64,000 bases of DNA from Arenimonas sp. (GTDB taxonomy: Bacteria; Pseudomonadota; Alphaproteobacteria; Rhizobiales; Rhizobiaceae). The stretch spans positions 1 to 64,000 of the forward strand of contig JAIBEK010000018.1 in the NCBI GenBank assembly GCA_019459145.1, read 5' to 3'. A program made the position numbers and the translations under genes. Under the pieces are notes generated by a model that saw only the letters and a list, made by a program, of their open reading frames with translations, ran no database searches and was not told the origin of the DNA. This document shows positions 38,033-48,013 of this stretch, piece after piece. Every line of letters begins with the position of its first letter. The stretch's first letter is position 1.

Positions 38033-39151
38033 ATGGCGGGTCTCGGCATCGGGCTCATCGGCACCGGTTATATGGGCAAGTGCCACGCCTTGGCGTGGAA
38101 CAATGTGGCGAGCATTTTCGGCGATGTCGAGCGTCCGCGTCTTGTAACGCTCGCCGAGGTCAATGCGGAGCTGGCGGCAAGAAAGGCGAATGAGTTGGGC
38201 TTTGCCGGGTCGACCGGCAACTGGCGCGACCTCATGTCAGATCCGTCGATCGACGTCATCTCCGTGACGACGCCGAACGCCTTCCACGCCGAGATGGCGA
38301 TCGCGGCGCTGGAGGCCGGCAAGCATGTATGGTGCGAAAAGCCGATGGCGCCGGCGCTGGCCGATGCGACCCGCATGCGCGACGCCGCCTCCCGCAGCGG
38401 CAAGGTTGCGGTCATGGGCTATAACTACATCCAGAACCCGATGATCCGCCATATGCGCCGCCTGATCGAGGAAGGTGCGATCGGTGCGGTCAACCATGTC
38501 CGCGTCGAGATGGATGAGGATTTCATGGCCGACCCGGCCCAGCCCTTCTACTGGAAGAGCGAAGCCTCGTCCGGCTATGGCGCGCTCGACGATTTTGCCG
38601 TGCATCCGCTGTCGCTGCTCTTCACGCTGTTCGGCCATGTGGAGGCGGTGGTGACCGACATGGTGAAGCCCTATGAGACGCGGCCGCTGGCGAGCGGCGG
38701 CAATCGCCCGGTCGAGAACCACGACATTGCCAGCGTGCTGCTGCGCCTCGAGGGCGGCATCTCCGCCGCGCTGATGGCCAATCGTTCGGCCTGGGGCCGC
38801 AAGGGCCGCATTGCCGTGCAGATTTTTGGCTCGGCCGGCTCGATCCTCTTCGACCAGGAGCGCATGAACGAGTTACAGCTCTACCAGGCTTCCGGCCGCT
38901 CGGAGGAGCAGGGCTTCCGCACCATTCTCGCTGCCCCGCATCACAAGCCCTATGACCGCTTCATCCCGGCCCCCGGCCATGGCCTTGGCTTCAACGACCT
39001 GAAGGTCATCGAATGCCGGGAACTGATCGCCGCGATCGGCGGCGACAAGGCGCATGTGATCGGCTTCGACGACGGCCTCAGGATCGAGCGCAGCGTTCAT
39101 GCCATGGCACAGTCCTATGCCGAGAAGCGCTGGGTGAAGGTCGAGGGATAG
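38033..39151 (+). CDS. Gfo/Idh/MocA-family oxidoreductase
   Basis: 372-aa NAD(P)-dependent sugar or cyclitol dehydrogenase. The Rossmann motif LIGTGYMGKCHALAW (residues 8-22), VWCEKPMAPALADA near 97-110, and the catalytic region GYGALDDFAVHPLSLLFTLFG near 183-203 are typical. It is 42 bases after iolB, so it may oxidise another inositol isomer (for example scyllo-inositol) or a sugar. A ThuB-type role is also possible, given the thuA remnant nearby; this cannot be settled by eye. A GGGAGGAAG site precedes the ATG. Confidence 0.85.
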   Translation: MAGLGIGLIGTGYMGKCHALAWNNVASIFGDVERPRLVTLAEVNAELAARKANELGFAGSTGNWRDLMSDPSIDVISVTTPNAFHAEMAIAALEAGKHVWCEKPMAPALADATRMRDAASRSGKVAVMGYNYIQNPMIRHMRRLIEEGAIGAVNHVRVEMDEDFMADPAQPFYWKSEASSGYGALDDFAVHPLSLLFTLFGHVEAVVTDMVKPYETRPLASGGNRPVENHDIASVLLRLEGGISAALMANRSAWGRKGRIAVQIFGSAGSILFDQERMNELQLYQASGRSEEQGFRTILAAPHHKPYDRFIPAPGHGLGFNDLKVIECRELIAAIGGDKAHVIGFDDGLRIERSVHAMAQSYAEKRWVKVEG

Positions 39152-39265
39152 TCGTCCTTCACGCCCGCCCCGAATGATCCGCGGCCGGCCTGCTCCCGTA
39201 ATGGATCGCAGAGGTGTCGGGGACAAGTACCCGATGCCCTCGAATAAAAGTGCGGAGGGTCGATC

Positions 39266-39979
39266 ATGGAAAACGGGGCACTGCCGTCGCTCGGGGACGG
39301 TTATCGCGCATTGGTGCTCGGCGCGTCCGGCGGTATCGGTTCCGCCTATCTTCAGGCTTTCCGCGACGATCCCGCCTGCGCTGCCGCCTCCGGCCTGTCG
39401 CGCCGCGACGACGGTTTCGACGTGACTGATGAGGCATCCGTGTCGGCTGCGGCCGAGCGGTTCCAGGACGAGGGCGCCAGTTTCGATGTGATCGTCTGCG
39501 CCACCGGGGCCCTAACCATTGACGGTGTCGGGCCCGAGAAGACGATCAGGGCCATTCGCGCCGATGCCATGGCAGACCAGTTCGCGCTCAATGCCATCGG
39601 TCCGGCCCTGGTGCTCAAGCACTTCTCTCCCCTGCTCGCCCGTGATCGCCGTGCCCTGATGGCGTTTCTCTCGGCGCGTGTGGGCTCGATCGGCGACAAC
39701 CGGCTTGGCGGCTGGGTCTCCTACCGTGCCTCCAAGGCGGCGTTGAACCAGATCGTCCGCACCGCCGCGATCGAGATCGCCCGCACGCGGCCGCTGGCGG
39801 TGGTTGCGGCGCTTCACCCTGGAACCGTCGCCACCGCGCTCTCCGACCGCTTCTCCGCCGGTCATGAAAGGTTCAGCCCCGACGACAGCGTGCGGCGCAT
39901 GCTCTCCGTGCTCGACGGGCTCGATGCGTCCGCAAGCGGCGGCTTCTACGCCCATGACGGCCAAGCGATTCCCTGGTGA
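39266..39979 (+). CDS. Short-chain dehydrogenase/reductase
   Basis: 237-aa SDR with the cofactor motif GASGGIGSAYLQAF (residues 17-30), the active-site pair YRASK near 153-157 preceded by a Ser-rich strand (ALMAFLSARVGSIGDN), and HPGTVATALSDRFSAG. It resembles the C-factor-like subgroup of SDRs. A GGAGGG site precedes the ATG. It lies in the inositol island, but no particular substrate can be assigned. Confidence 0.82.
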   Translation: MENGALPSLGDGYRALVLGASGGIGSAYLQAFRDDPACAAASGLSRRDDGFDVTDEASVSAAAERFQDEGASFDVIVCATGALTIDGVGPEKTIRAIRADAMADQFALNAIGPALVLKHFSPLLARDRRALMAFLSARVGSIGDNRLGGWVSYRASKAALNQIVRTAAIEIARTRPLAVVAALHPGTVATALSDRFSAGHERFSPDDSVRRMLSVLDGLDASASGGFYAHDGQAIPW

Positions 39980-40049
39980 AGCGCGGCGACAGATCCATTG
40001 GCCGGGACGATGCGTAAATGGGGCAGAACCTCACACAGGAGCCACTCCG

Positions 40050-40589
40050 ATGTTCAAGACCAGGTCCGTGTTCGTCGCCCTTGTTCTTCCCGTCCTCATG
40101 CCCGCTTCCGCCGTCTCCGCTGCCGAGGCCTTTACGCTCGAAAGCTTCTTTGCCGGCAAGAGCAAGGCAACGGGCTCCTTCAGCGCCATCAACGGCGTGA
40201 AGCGCCAGTTCACCGTTGATCTCACCGGCAAATGGGACGGCAAGACGCTGACGCTCCGGGAAGATTTCGTCTTCGACGACGGAACGCGTGACCGCAAGAC
40301 TTGGCGCTTCGTGAAAACCGGGCCGAGCAGCTATTCCGGTTCCCGCGAGGATGTGATCGGCGAGACACGGGTGACGCTCCAGGGCAATGTCGCCCGGTTC
40401 AACTATCTCGTCTATCTCGATTCCGCCAGGCAGGCGAACAAGGTCCGCTTCTACGACAAGATGGTTCTGCGCAACGACGGTACGGTGCTCAACACGGCGC
40501 TGGTCACCAAGTTCGGCCTGCCGGTCGCCAAGACCGTAGTCGAATTCGAAAGGGAAGGCGGCCGTTCGGCCATGACTTCGAAGCGGTAA
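40050..40589 (+). CDS. DUF3833-type secreted protein
   Basis: 179-aa protein with a clear signal peptide (MFKTRSVFVALVLPVLMPASAVSAAEA). The mature part matches the DUF3833 pattern: LESFFAGKSKATGSF, VDLTGKWDGKTLTLREDFVFDDGTRDRKTWRF, then FYDKMVLRNDGTVLN. AGGAG stands eight bases before the ATG; the upstream frame is a shadow of the SDR gene. DUF3833 proteins are envelope proteins of unknown function and often sit beside SDR genes, as here. Confidence 0.8.
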   Translation: MFKTRSVFVALVLPVLMPASAVSAAEAFTLESFFAGKSKATGSFSAINGVKRQFTVDLTGKWDGKTLTLREDFVFDDGTRDRKTWRFVKTGPSSYSGSREDVIGETRVTLQGNVARFNYLVYLDSARQANKVRFYDKMVLRNDGTVLNTALVTKFGLPVAKTVVEFEREGGRSAMTSKR

Positions 40590-40609
40590 CGTCCTGATCG
40601 AAAGAAAAA

Positions 40610-40629
40610 GGCGGCGCCGGGGCGTCGCC
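40610..40629 (-). terminator. Terminator of the inositol ABC operon
   Basis: On the minus strand, GGCGACG / CGCCGCC (one mismatch, 6-base loop) is followed directly by a T-run (TTTTTC) about 30 bases after iatP. Convergent to the DUF3833 gene. Confidence 0.65.
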
Positions 40630-40657
40630 AGGTGGCTTTCGCCGTGGGAGTTATTTC

Positions 40658-41686
40658 TCAGACCTTGCGCTTTTTCTGCCGGTAGACGTCGGCAACGACG
40701 GCTGTGACGATGATCATGCCCTTGATGATCTCCTGGTAATAGGCGTCGACCCGAAGGAAGGTGAAGCCGGAGGTCATCACGCCGAGGATGATCGTGCCGA
40801 TCACTGTGCCGGTGATGCGACCGGCACCCCCGGCAAGCGACGTGCCGCCGATGACGGCCGCGGCGATCGCGTCGAGTTCGTACATCACGCCCATGCCGGC
40901 CTGCGCCGTCTGGGCGCGCGCGGCGGTAACGACGCCGGCCAGCCCCGCCAGCATGCCGGCGATCGCATAGACCTTGATCAGGTGGGCTTCGACGTTGATG
41001 CCCGAGACGCGTGCCGCCTGGACATTGGCGCCGATCGCATAGGTGAACTTGCCGTAGCGGGTATAGCGCAGCGCGACGTGGAAGATGATCGCGACGACGA
41101 GGAAGACGACGACCGGGGCAATCCCGGTACCGATGAAGATGAAGTCTTCGCTCAGGCCCGAGACGGGCTGGCCCTTGGTGTACCATTTGGAAATGCCGCG
41201 CGCCGTCACCATCATGCCGAGCGTGGCGATGAAGGGCGGGATCTTGGTACGGGCGATCAGCTGGCCGTTGATGAAGCCGGCAAGCAGGCCGACAGCGATG
41301 CCGACCGCGATCGGCACGAAGAACGGCATGTCGGTCAGGCTCGGATAAAGCGCGCGCGGCCAGGTCGAGGCCTGGGCGAAGCTCGCCGAGAACATCGCCG
41401 TCATGCCGACGACCGAGCCCGACGAGAGGTCGATGCCGCCGGTGATGATGACCTGGGTCACGCCGACCGCGATGATGCCGATCACCGAGACCTGCAGGAT
41501 CATGATCGTCAGGCGCTGCGGGTTCATCAGGAAGCTCTGGCCGACGAACAGCCAGCCGAGCAGTTCGAAGATCAGGGCAATGCCGATCAGGACGAGAAAG
41601 ATGTTCGCCTCCGGAGGGATGCTCCGGTGCTGGATTTTTCCGGTCCTCGGGTCGACCTCGGTCTTGGCTATGGTTTCGCTCTTCAT
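40658..41686 (-). CDS. iatP: Sugar/inositol ABC transporter permease (RbsC family)
   Basis: 342-aa permease with about nine hydrophobic segments and ribose-type signatures: VTQVIITGGIDLSSGSVVGMT near residue 86, FINGQLIARTKIPPFIATLGMM near 150, and a C-terminal GGTSLAGGAGRITGTVIG. Identification as the inositol permease comes from the IbpA-IatA-IatP gene order (as in Caulobacter), adjacency to the iol genes, and the IolR-like site ahead of ibpA. Confidence 0.85.
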   Translation of the reverse strand: MKSETIAKTEVDPRTGKIQHRSIPPEANIFLVLIGIALIFELLGWLFVGQSFLMNPQRLTIMILQVSVIGIIAVGVTQVIITGGIDLSSGSVVGMTAMFSASFAQASTWPRALYPSLTDMPFFVPIAVGIAVGLLAGFINGQLIARTKIPPFIATLGMMVTARGISKWYTKGQPVSGLSEDFIFIGTGIAPVVVFLVVAIIFHVALRYTRYGKFTYAIGANVQAARVSGINVEAHLIKVYAIAGMLAGLAGVVTAARAQTAQAGMGVMYELDAIAAAVIGGTSLAGGAGRITGTVIGTIILGVMTSGFTFLRVDAYYQEIIKGMIIVTAVVADVYRQKKRKV

Positions 41687-41722
41687 AGGTTTCTCCGTCG
41701 AAGGTTCATGATCGGCGGCGGC

Positions 41723-43261
<1,539 letters not shown>

Positions 43262-43287
43262 GGCAGTTCTCCTCTCGCCTCATGCGA

Positions 43288-43334
43288 GGGAATGCGGGCC
43301 GTGGCCCGCATTCCCGTGATCCCCGAAGGGATCA
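43288..43334 (-). other. Two hairpins between ibpA and iatA
   Basis: First, a perfect 12-bp stem with a four-base loop (43288-43315, arms GGGAATGCGGGC / GCCCGCATTCCC). Second, a 7-bp stem with CGAA loop (43317-43334) that overlaps the ibpA stop codon. As in the dpp operon, they probably stabilise or uncouple the binding-protein message. Confidence 0.65.
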
Positions 43335-44261
43335 GTTCTTGCTCTGGTAGTCCCTGAGGTTTTCCGGCGTGACGAGCTCGAAGGGAATGTAGACCTTCTT
43401 CTCGACGCTTTCGCCCTTGGCGATCTTCAAGGCCGCGTCGAGCGCGCCCTTGCCCTGGCCGGCGGCGTTCTGGAACACCGTGACGTCGATGTCGCCGGCC
43501 TCCATGGCGGCAAGCGCGTCCTGGGTGGCGTCGACACCGGCGACGACATAGTCCTTCATGTCCTTGCCGGCGGCCTTCAGTGCCTGCACGGCGCCGATTG
43601 CCATCTCGTCATTGTTGGCGATGACGGCGTTGAACTCCAGCCCGCTCGACAGCCAGTTGGTCACCAGGTCGGCGCCCTGGGTGCGCTGCCAGTTGGCGGT
43701 CTGCTCCTCGACGATCTCGATGCCCTTGCAGTCGTCGGTGGCGACGACGTCGTGGACGGCCTTGGTGCGCATGCGGGCGCCCTGGTTGGACAGTTCGCCC
43801 ATCATCACGACGGCCTTGCCCTTGCCGCCGAGCAGGCGGCAGACTTCCTTGGCTTCCAGCGTGCCGGCGACGATTTCTTCCGATGCGACGAAGGATTGCT
43901 TGTCCGGCAGTTCGTTGACGTTGATCGGCTCGCGGTTGACATAGACCAGCGGAATGCCGGCATCGGCGGCGATCTTCGACATGGCGACGGTCGCGTCGGT
44001 ATCGACCGGATTGACGACGATCGCATCGACGCCGGCGGCGATGAAGTTCTGGATCTGGCTCTGCTGCTTGGCGACGTCGTTCTGCGCGTCCTCGACCTGC
44101 AGCGTCACGCCGTCCAGCGTCTTGGCATAGTCCTGCATGCCGTTGCGCAGCACGGTCAGGAAGTTGTCGTCGAACAGCGCCATCGATACGCCGACGGTTT
44201 CCGCATGGGCGGCCGTGCTCAAAAGAACGGACATGGCGGCGCCCAGAATGAGCTTCTTCAT
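43332..44261 (-). CDS. ibpA: Sugar/inositol ABC transporter periplasmic binding protein
   Basis: 309-aa periplasmic binding protein of the ribose type. The signal peptide MKKLILGAAMSVLLSTAAHA is followed by VGVSMALFDDNFLTVLRNGM, then a KQQSQIQNFIAAGVDAIVVNPVDT block near residue 65 and NDEMAIGAVQALKAAGKDM near 215, all typical of the fold. AGGAGGAG precedes the ATG. First gene of the transporter operon, with a strong IolR-like palindrome about 250 bases upstream. Confidence 0.87.
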   Translation of the reverse strand: MKKLILGAAMSVLLSTAAHAETVGVSMALFDDNFLTVLRNGMQDYAKTLDGVTLQVEDAQNDVAKQQSQIQNFIAAGVDAIVVNPVDTDATVAMSKIAADAGIPLVYVNREPINVNELPDKQSFVASEEIVAGTLEAKEVCRLLGGKGKAVVMMGELSNQGARMRTKAVHDVVATDDCKGIEIVEEQTANWQRTQGADLVTNWLSSGLEFNAVIANNDEMAIGAVQALKAAGKDMKDYVVAGVDATQDALAAMEAGDIDVTVFQNAAGQGKGALDAALKIAKGESVEKKVYIPFELVTPENLRDYQSKN

Positions 44262-44506
44262 GATTTCTCCTCCTCAGATGGTGCCCGGCTCACCTTCTCT
44301 TGCCGGAGGCCGGCACCTGAGCCGACCTGCATTCGTTCCGCGCTCCCGACGCGTCGGATGAAACGGAATGAATAGACCGCCAATCCAGAAATGCAGATAA
44401 TTTATTCCATTTATTCGTCGGCTCGTCAACGGAGAGATGTCGGCCCTGGGCAATTTTCGGCCATATCGCCGGAATGACAGGGGAAATTGCCAGAAATGAG
44501 TGCGGA

Positions 44507-44532
44507 CCAAATGGAATTTCCATTCCATTTGG
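44507..44532. promoter_or_regulatory. 26-bp palindrome, candidate IolR operator upstream of ibpA
   Basis: Two perfect 10-bp arms, CCAAATGGAA and TTCCATTTGG, flank a six-base spacer. The core is exactly GGAA-N6-TTCC, the element proposed for IolR in Sinorhizobium. It lies between the TIM-barrel gene and ibpA on the minus strand. Confidence 0.75.
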
Positions 44533-44570
44533 TGCTGTGAGCGACCGGGATCGGGGGCTTGGTGCGCCGG

Positions 44571-45374
44571 TTAGACCGCCGCGCGGATGTAGTCGATGCT
44601 CTCCCTGACCGCCGCGCGCGGATCGGTGAGCGCATCTACGCTCGGGGCAAAGGGCTCGAAGGACAGCGGGCCGCTGTAGCCGGCAGCCCGCAAGGCGCGG
44701 ATCTGTCCGACATTGTCGAGCCGGTCGTCGCCATCGACCAGCACTCTGTGGCTGTCGCGCAGGTCGGCCACGGAAACGGCCGGGTCGGTCACGCCGGAAA
44801 TGTGAACCAGTCCGGTCATCGCGGGAAAGAGGGCTGGTTCGCCGGCCAGGTGATGGTGGAAGGTGTCGTGCACCAGCTTGAACACGCCCGTTCCGTCGAC
44901 GGCTCCGATCGCTTCTGCTGCCTCCTGCTTGGAACTCAGGGAGCAGATGGCAAAGCCGAGCGGCTCGACCAGGCCGGTGATGCCGGCTTCTTGAAGAAGC
45001 GGTTTGAGCGCCGAGAGTGCTTCGCGCAAGTTGCGCTGGCGATCGCCGTCTTCGCGGCCGGTGCCATCGTTCTTCGGAACAAGGACCAACGCCTTGGCGC
45101 CGCAGTCGCGGGCATAGGCGATCAGTTCATCGGCCTCTCTTGCGCGCGCCTCGGTCCATTCGTTGAAGCGTTGCAGCGCGTTGATCGAGATGATCTCGAT
45201 GCAGCGATCCTCGGCCAGTTTGCGGATATCCTCGGGCGTGGTCCCGTCGAGGATGGCGTTGCCTGCCAGGTCGTTGCGGATCTCGACGGCGGGGATGCCA
45301 AGCGAGCGCGCTAGGTCGAGGAAATCCGCGATCGGCATGGACGGCGCGGTCATGTGATTGAGGGCAAATTTCAT
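44571..45374 (-). CDS. Sugar-phosphate isomerase/epimerase, TIM barrel (IolI/IolH-like)
   Basis: 267-aa AP-endonuclease-like TIM barrel, the fold shared by inosose isomerase IolI, IolH and IolE. Motifs: KFALNHMTAPSMPIADFLDLAR at the start, CGAKALVLVPKND near 105-118, LVEPLGFAICSLSS near 150, FKLVHDTFHHHLAGEP near 175 and HISGVTDPAV near 203. A GGAGGAG site precedes the ATG. Placed ahead of the inositol transporter, it may isomerise inososes and so allow use of other inositol isomers. Exact activity unknown. Confidence 0.75.
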   Translation of the reverse strand: MKFALNHMTAPSMPIADFLDLARSLGIPAVEIRNDLAGNAILDGTTPEDIRKLAEDRCIEIISINALQRFNEWTEARAREADELIAYARDCGAKALVLVPKNDGTGREDGDRQRNLREALSALKPLLQEAGITGLVEPLGFAICSLSSKQEAAEAIGAVDGTGVFKLVHDTFHHHLAGEPALFPAMTGLVHISGVTDPAVSVADLRDSHRVLVDGDDRLDNVGQIRALRAAGYSGPLSFEPFAPSVDALTDPRAAVRESIDYIRAAV

Positions 45375-45549
45375 CGGTTCGGCTCTCCTCCCGGCGGCGC
45401 CCGATTGCACCGTCCTCGCACGCGTGAGCGTAGGCCGGCCCTTCTGCGGCGTCAAAGCGTCAGCTTCGGCGAACGCAGCGGGAGCGCGGAGCCCGATGGC
45501 CGCGCGGGACAGCGGGTGTGTGCATCCGTGGCGGGATCGGACTGTGCGG

Positions 45550-46779
45550 CTAGGCGTTCCTCGCCAGCCAGGCTTCCATGCCGCGTGCCGCGCTTCGTCC
45601 GCTTGCCATGCAGGCGGTGAGCAGATAGCCGCCGGTCGGGGCCTCCCAGTCGAGCATTTCGCCGGCGACGAAGGTGCCGGGCAGGGCCTTCAGCATCAGG
45701 TTTTCGTCGACGCTGTCGAAGGTGATGCCGCCGGCCGACGAGATCGCCTCGGCGATCGGCCGGGGTGAAACGACGGGCAGCGGCAGCGCCTTGATCGTTT
45801 CGGCAAGGCGCCGGGCATCGAGACGGTTGGCGTCGGGAGCGAGTTCCCTGATCAGCGCGGCCTTTACCCCGTCGAGCCCGGTTCCCTTGCGCAACCGGTT
45901 GGAAAAGCTTGCCTTTGCGTCCTGGCGTTCCAGATCGCGGGTGAGCTTGTCGACGGTCCTGCCGGGGGCAAGGTCGAGAACGAGGCTCGCCGTGCCGTTC
46001 GTTTGCAAGGTGTCGCGCAGGGCGCCGGCATGGGCGTAGATCAGGCTGCCCTCGATGCCGTTGCGGCTGATGACGAATTCGCCTTGCGTGGTGCCGGCGG
46101 CGCTGGTGGCCGTCACGGATTTGACCGGCTCACCGGCGAAGCGCTCGACAAAGGGTTCGGAGAAGGTGCAGTCGAAGCCGCAATTGGCGGGGCGGAACGA
46201 TGCGACCTCGACGCCCTGGGCCTGAAGCCACGGAACCCAGACCGCGTCCGAGCCGAGCCGCGGCCAGCTCGCGCCGCCGAGTGCCAGCAGCACGGCGTCG
46301 GCCTCGACGGTCTGCTGACCGTGTGGCGTGTCGATCCGGCAGGCATTGCCGTCGAAGCCGATCCAGCGATGCCGGGTGAGGATCGCCACACCTTGTGCCT
46401 CCAGCCGTTTCAGCCAGGCGCGCAGCAGCGGCGAGGCCTTCATCACCTTGGGAAACACCCGGCCGGAGGTGCCGGTGAAGGTTTCGGTGCCAAGGCCATC
46501 GGCCCAGTTGCGCACGTCCTGCGGCGTGAAGCCGTCGAGCATGGGACGCAGCCAGTCCGCCGCCGTGCCGAAGCGGGTGACAAAACGCTCATAGGGTTCG
46601 CCATGGGTAATGTTCAGCCCCGACTTGCCGGCCAGCAGGAATTTTCGCGCCACCGTCGGCATGGCCTCGTAGACGGTGACGGCATGGCCGGCGCGCGACA
46701 GCTGTTCGGCCGCCATCAGGCCCGCTGGTCCGCCGCCGATGATCGCGATGCGCCTAGTCGCCATGTTCCCGCCCGCCAT
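45550..46779 (-). CDS. HI0933/BaiN-type flavoprotein oxidoreductase
   Basis: 409-aa FAD/NAD(P)-binding protein of the HI0933 family. The dinucleotide motif RRIAIIGGGPAGLMAAEQLSR is at residues 8-28, FLLAGKSGLNITHGEPY at about 50-67, ALGGASWPRLGSD at about 170, and the C-terminal FAD site GTFVAGEMLDWEAPTGGYLL near 375. Physiological substrate unknown. The ATG at 46779 follows a GGAGAG site; a second ATG five codons later is possible. Upstream, the aminotransferase stop lies 41 bases away. Confidence 0.85.
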   Translation of the reverse strand: MAGGNMATRRIAIIGGGPAGLMAAEQLSRAGHAVTVYEAMPTVARKFLLAGKSGLNITHGEPYERFVTRFGTAADWLRPMLDGFTPQDVRNWADGLGTETFTGTSGRVFPKVMKASPLLRAWLKRLEAQGVAILTRHRWIGFDGNACRIDTPHGQQTVEADAVLLALGGASWPRLGSDAVWVPWLQAQGVEVASFRPANCGFDCTFSEPFVERFAGEPVKSVTATSAAGTTQGEFVISRNGIEGSLIYAHAGALRDTLQTNGTASLVLDLAPGRTVDKLTRDLERQDAKASFSNRLRKGTGLDGVKAALIRELAPDANRLDARRLAETIKALPLPVVSPRPIAEAISSAGGITFDSVDENLMLKALPGTFVAGEMLDWEAPTGGYLLTACMASGRSAARGMEAWLARNA

Positions 46780-46820
46780 CTTCCCACTCTCCAATGTCCC
46801 CACCCATCCTTTCTTGTCGG

Positions 46821-47996
46821 TCAGCCGAGCGTGAAGGCGGCGAGGCGGTCGGCCAGCGTGGTGATCGTCTTGCTGTCGGCATTGGCGAAGGCGAAGCGCA
46901 GATAGTTTTCCTGGCCCTCGCCGAAATAGGCGCCGGGAATGCACACCACGCCCGCCTCGCGCGCCAGCTTTTCCGCCACCTCGGCCGAGGGCGTGCCGGG
47001 GAAGGGATGACGGATGAAGGCGAAATAGGCGCCGATCGAGTCCATCGTCCAGTCCGGCAGCTTGGCCATGACGGCGCGCAGCGTGTCGGCCCGTTTGACG
47101 ATCTCGGCGCGGTTGGCGTTGCGCCAGTCCTTCAGCGCCGGGATGGCGCGGGCAAGGGCGGCCTGAGGCGCGCGCGGCGCGCAGATCTGCAGGTTGTCCA
47201 TCACCTTGGCGATCTCCGCGACGGCCTTGGTGCCCGCCGTCACCGCGCCGAGCCGATGGCCCGGAATGCAGAAGGATTTCGAGAAGGAGTAGAGCAGGAT
47301 CAGGTTGTCCTCCCAGCCGGGAACGGACAGCAGGTCATGCGGACGCTGACCCTCCGGCAGGAAGTCACGATAGGTCTCGTCCAGCATCAGCCAGGCGCCG
47401 GCCTTTCGGCAGGCCTCGAAGATCTCGCGCAGAAGGCCGGCCGGATAGATGGCGCCGGTCGGGTTGTTGGGCGAAACCAGCCCGAGCGCCTTGACGCCGG
47501 TTGCCAGGATCTTTCTGACGGCTTCGATGTCCGGCACGAAGCCGTTCGCCGGATCGAGCCACAACAGGCGGCGCTCGATGCCCATCATGGCGAGCGTCGT
47601 TTCCTGGTTGAAGTAATAAGGGTCCGTCAGCGCCACCGCATCGCCGGGTCCGGCAATGGCCATGGCGGCTGCCATGAAAGCCTGGTTGCATCCCGAGGTG
47701 ATGTGGATGTTATCGGCGCTGACGGGTGCGCCGTAGACCTCCGCCATCTCGGCGGCATAAGCCGCGCGCAGGTCCGGCTCGCCCTCGATCGGACCATAGC
47801 CGGCGTAAGCGCGCGACGCGGCGGTCTCGCCAAGCCAGGCCAGCATGTCGGGATGCGGCGGATAGCCAGGCACGGCCTGGCTGAGGTCGATCAGCGGGCC
47901 GCGGGCGCCGTTATAGGCTTGCGCCCAGGCGAAGACCGAAGGCACGGGCGGCGGCGAGAGGCGGGAAATGAGCGGGTTGAAGGCGGATGCAGGCAT
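46821..47996 (-). CDS. PLP-dependent aminotransferase, class I/II
   Basis: 391-aa fold-type I aminotransferase. The Schiff-base lysine lies in SFSKSFCIPGHRLG near residue 240, with PNNPTGAIYPAG near 175, DETYRDF near 205, and the C-terminal Arg region NYLRFAFAN. The amino donor and acceptor cannot be assigned. It is co-directional with the LysR gene and flavoprotein, and the nearby ureohydrolase suggests an arginine/polyamine-type catabolic neighbourhood. Confidence 0.88.
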   Translation of the reverse strand: MPASAFNPLISRLSPPPVPSVFAWAQAYNGARGPLIDLSQAVPGYPPHPDMLAWLGETAASRAYAGYGPIEGEPDLRAAYAAEMAEVYGAPVSADNIHITSGCNQAFMAAAMAIAGPGDAVALTDPYYFNQETTLAMMGIERRLLWLDPANGFVPDIEAVRKILATGVKALGLVSPNNPTGAIYPAGLLREIFEACRKAGAWLMLDETYRDFLPEGQRPHDLLSVPGWEDNLILLYSFSKSFCIPGHRLGAVTAGTKAVAEIAKVMDNLQICAPRAPQAALARAIPALKDWRNANRAEIVKRADTLRAVMAKLPDWTMDSIGAYFAFIRHPFPGTPSAEVAEKLAREAGVVCIPGAYFGEGQENYLRFAFANADSKTITTLADRLAAFTLG

Positions 47997-48013
47997 TGTC
48001 GTGCTCGTTTGTT

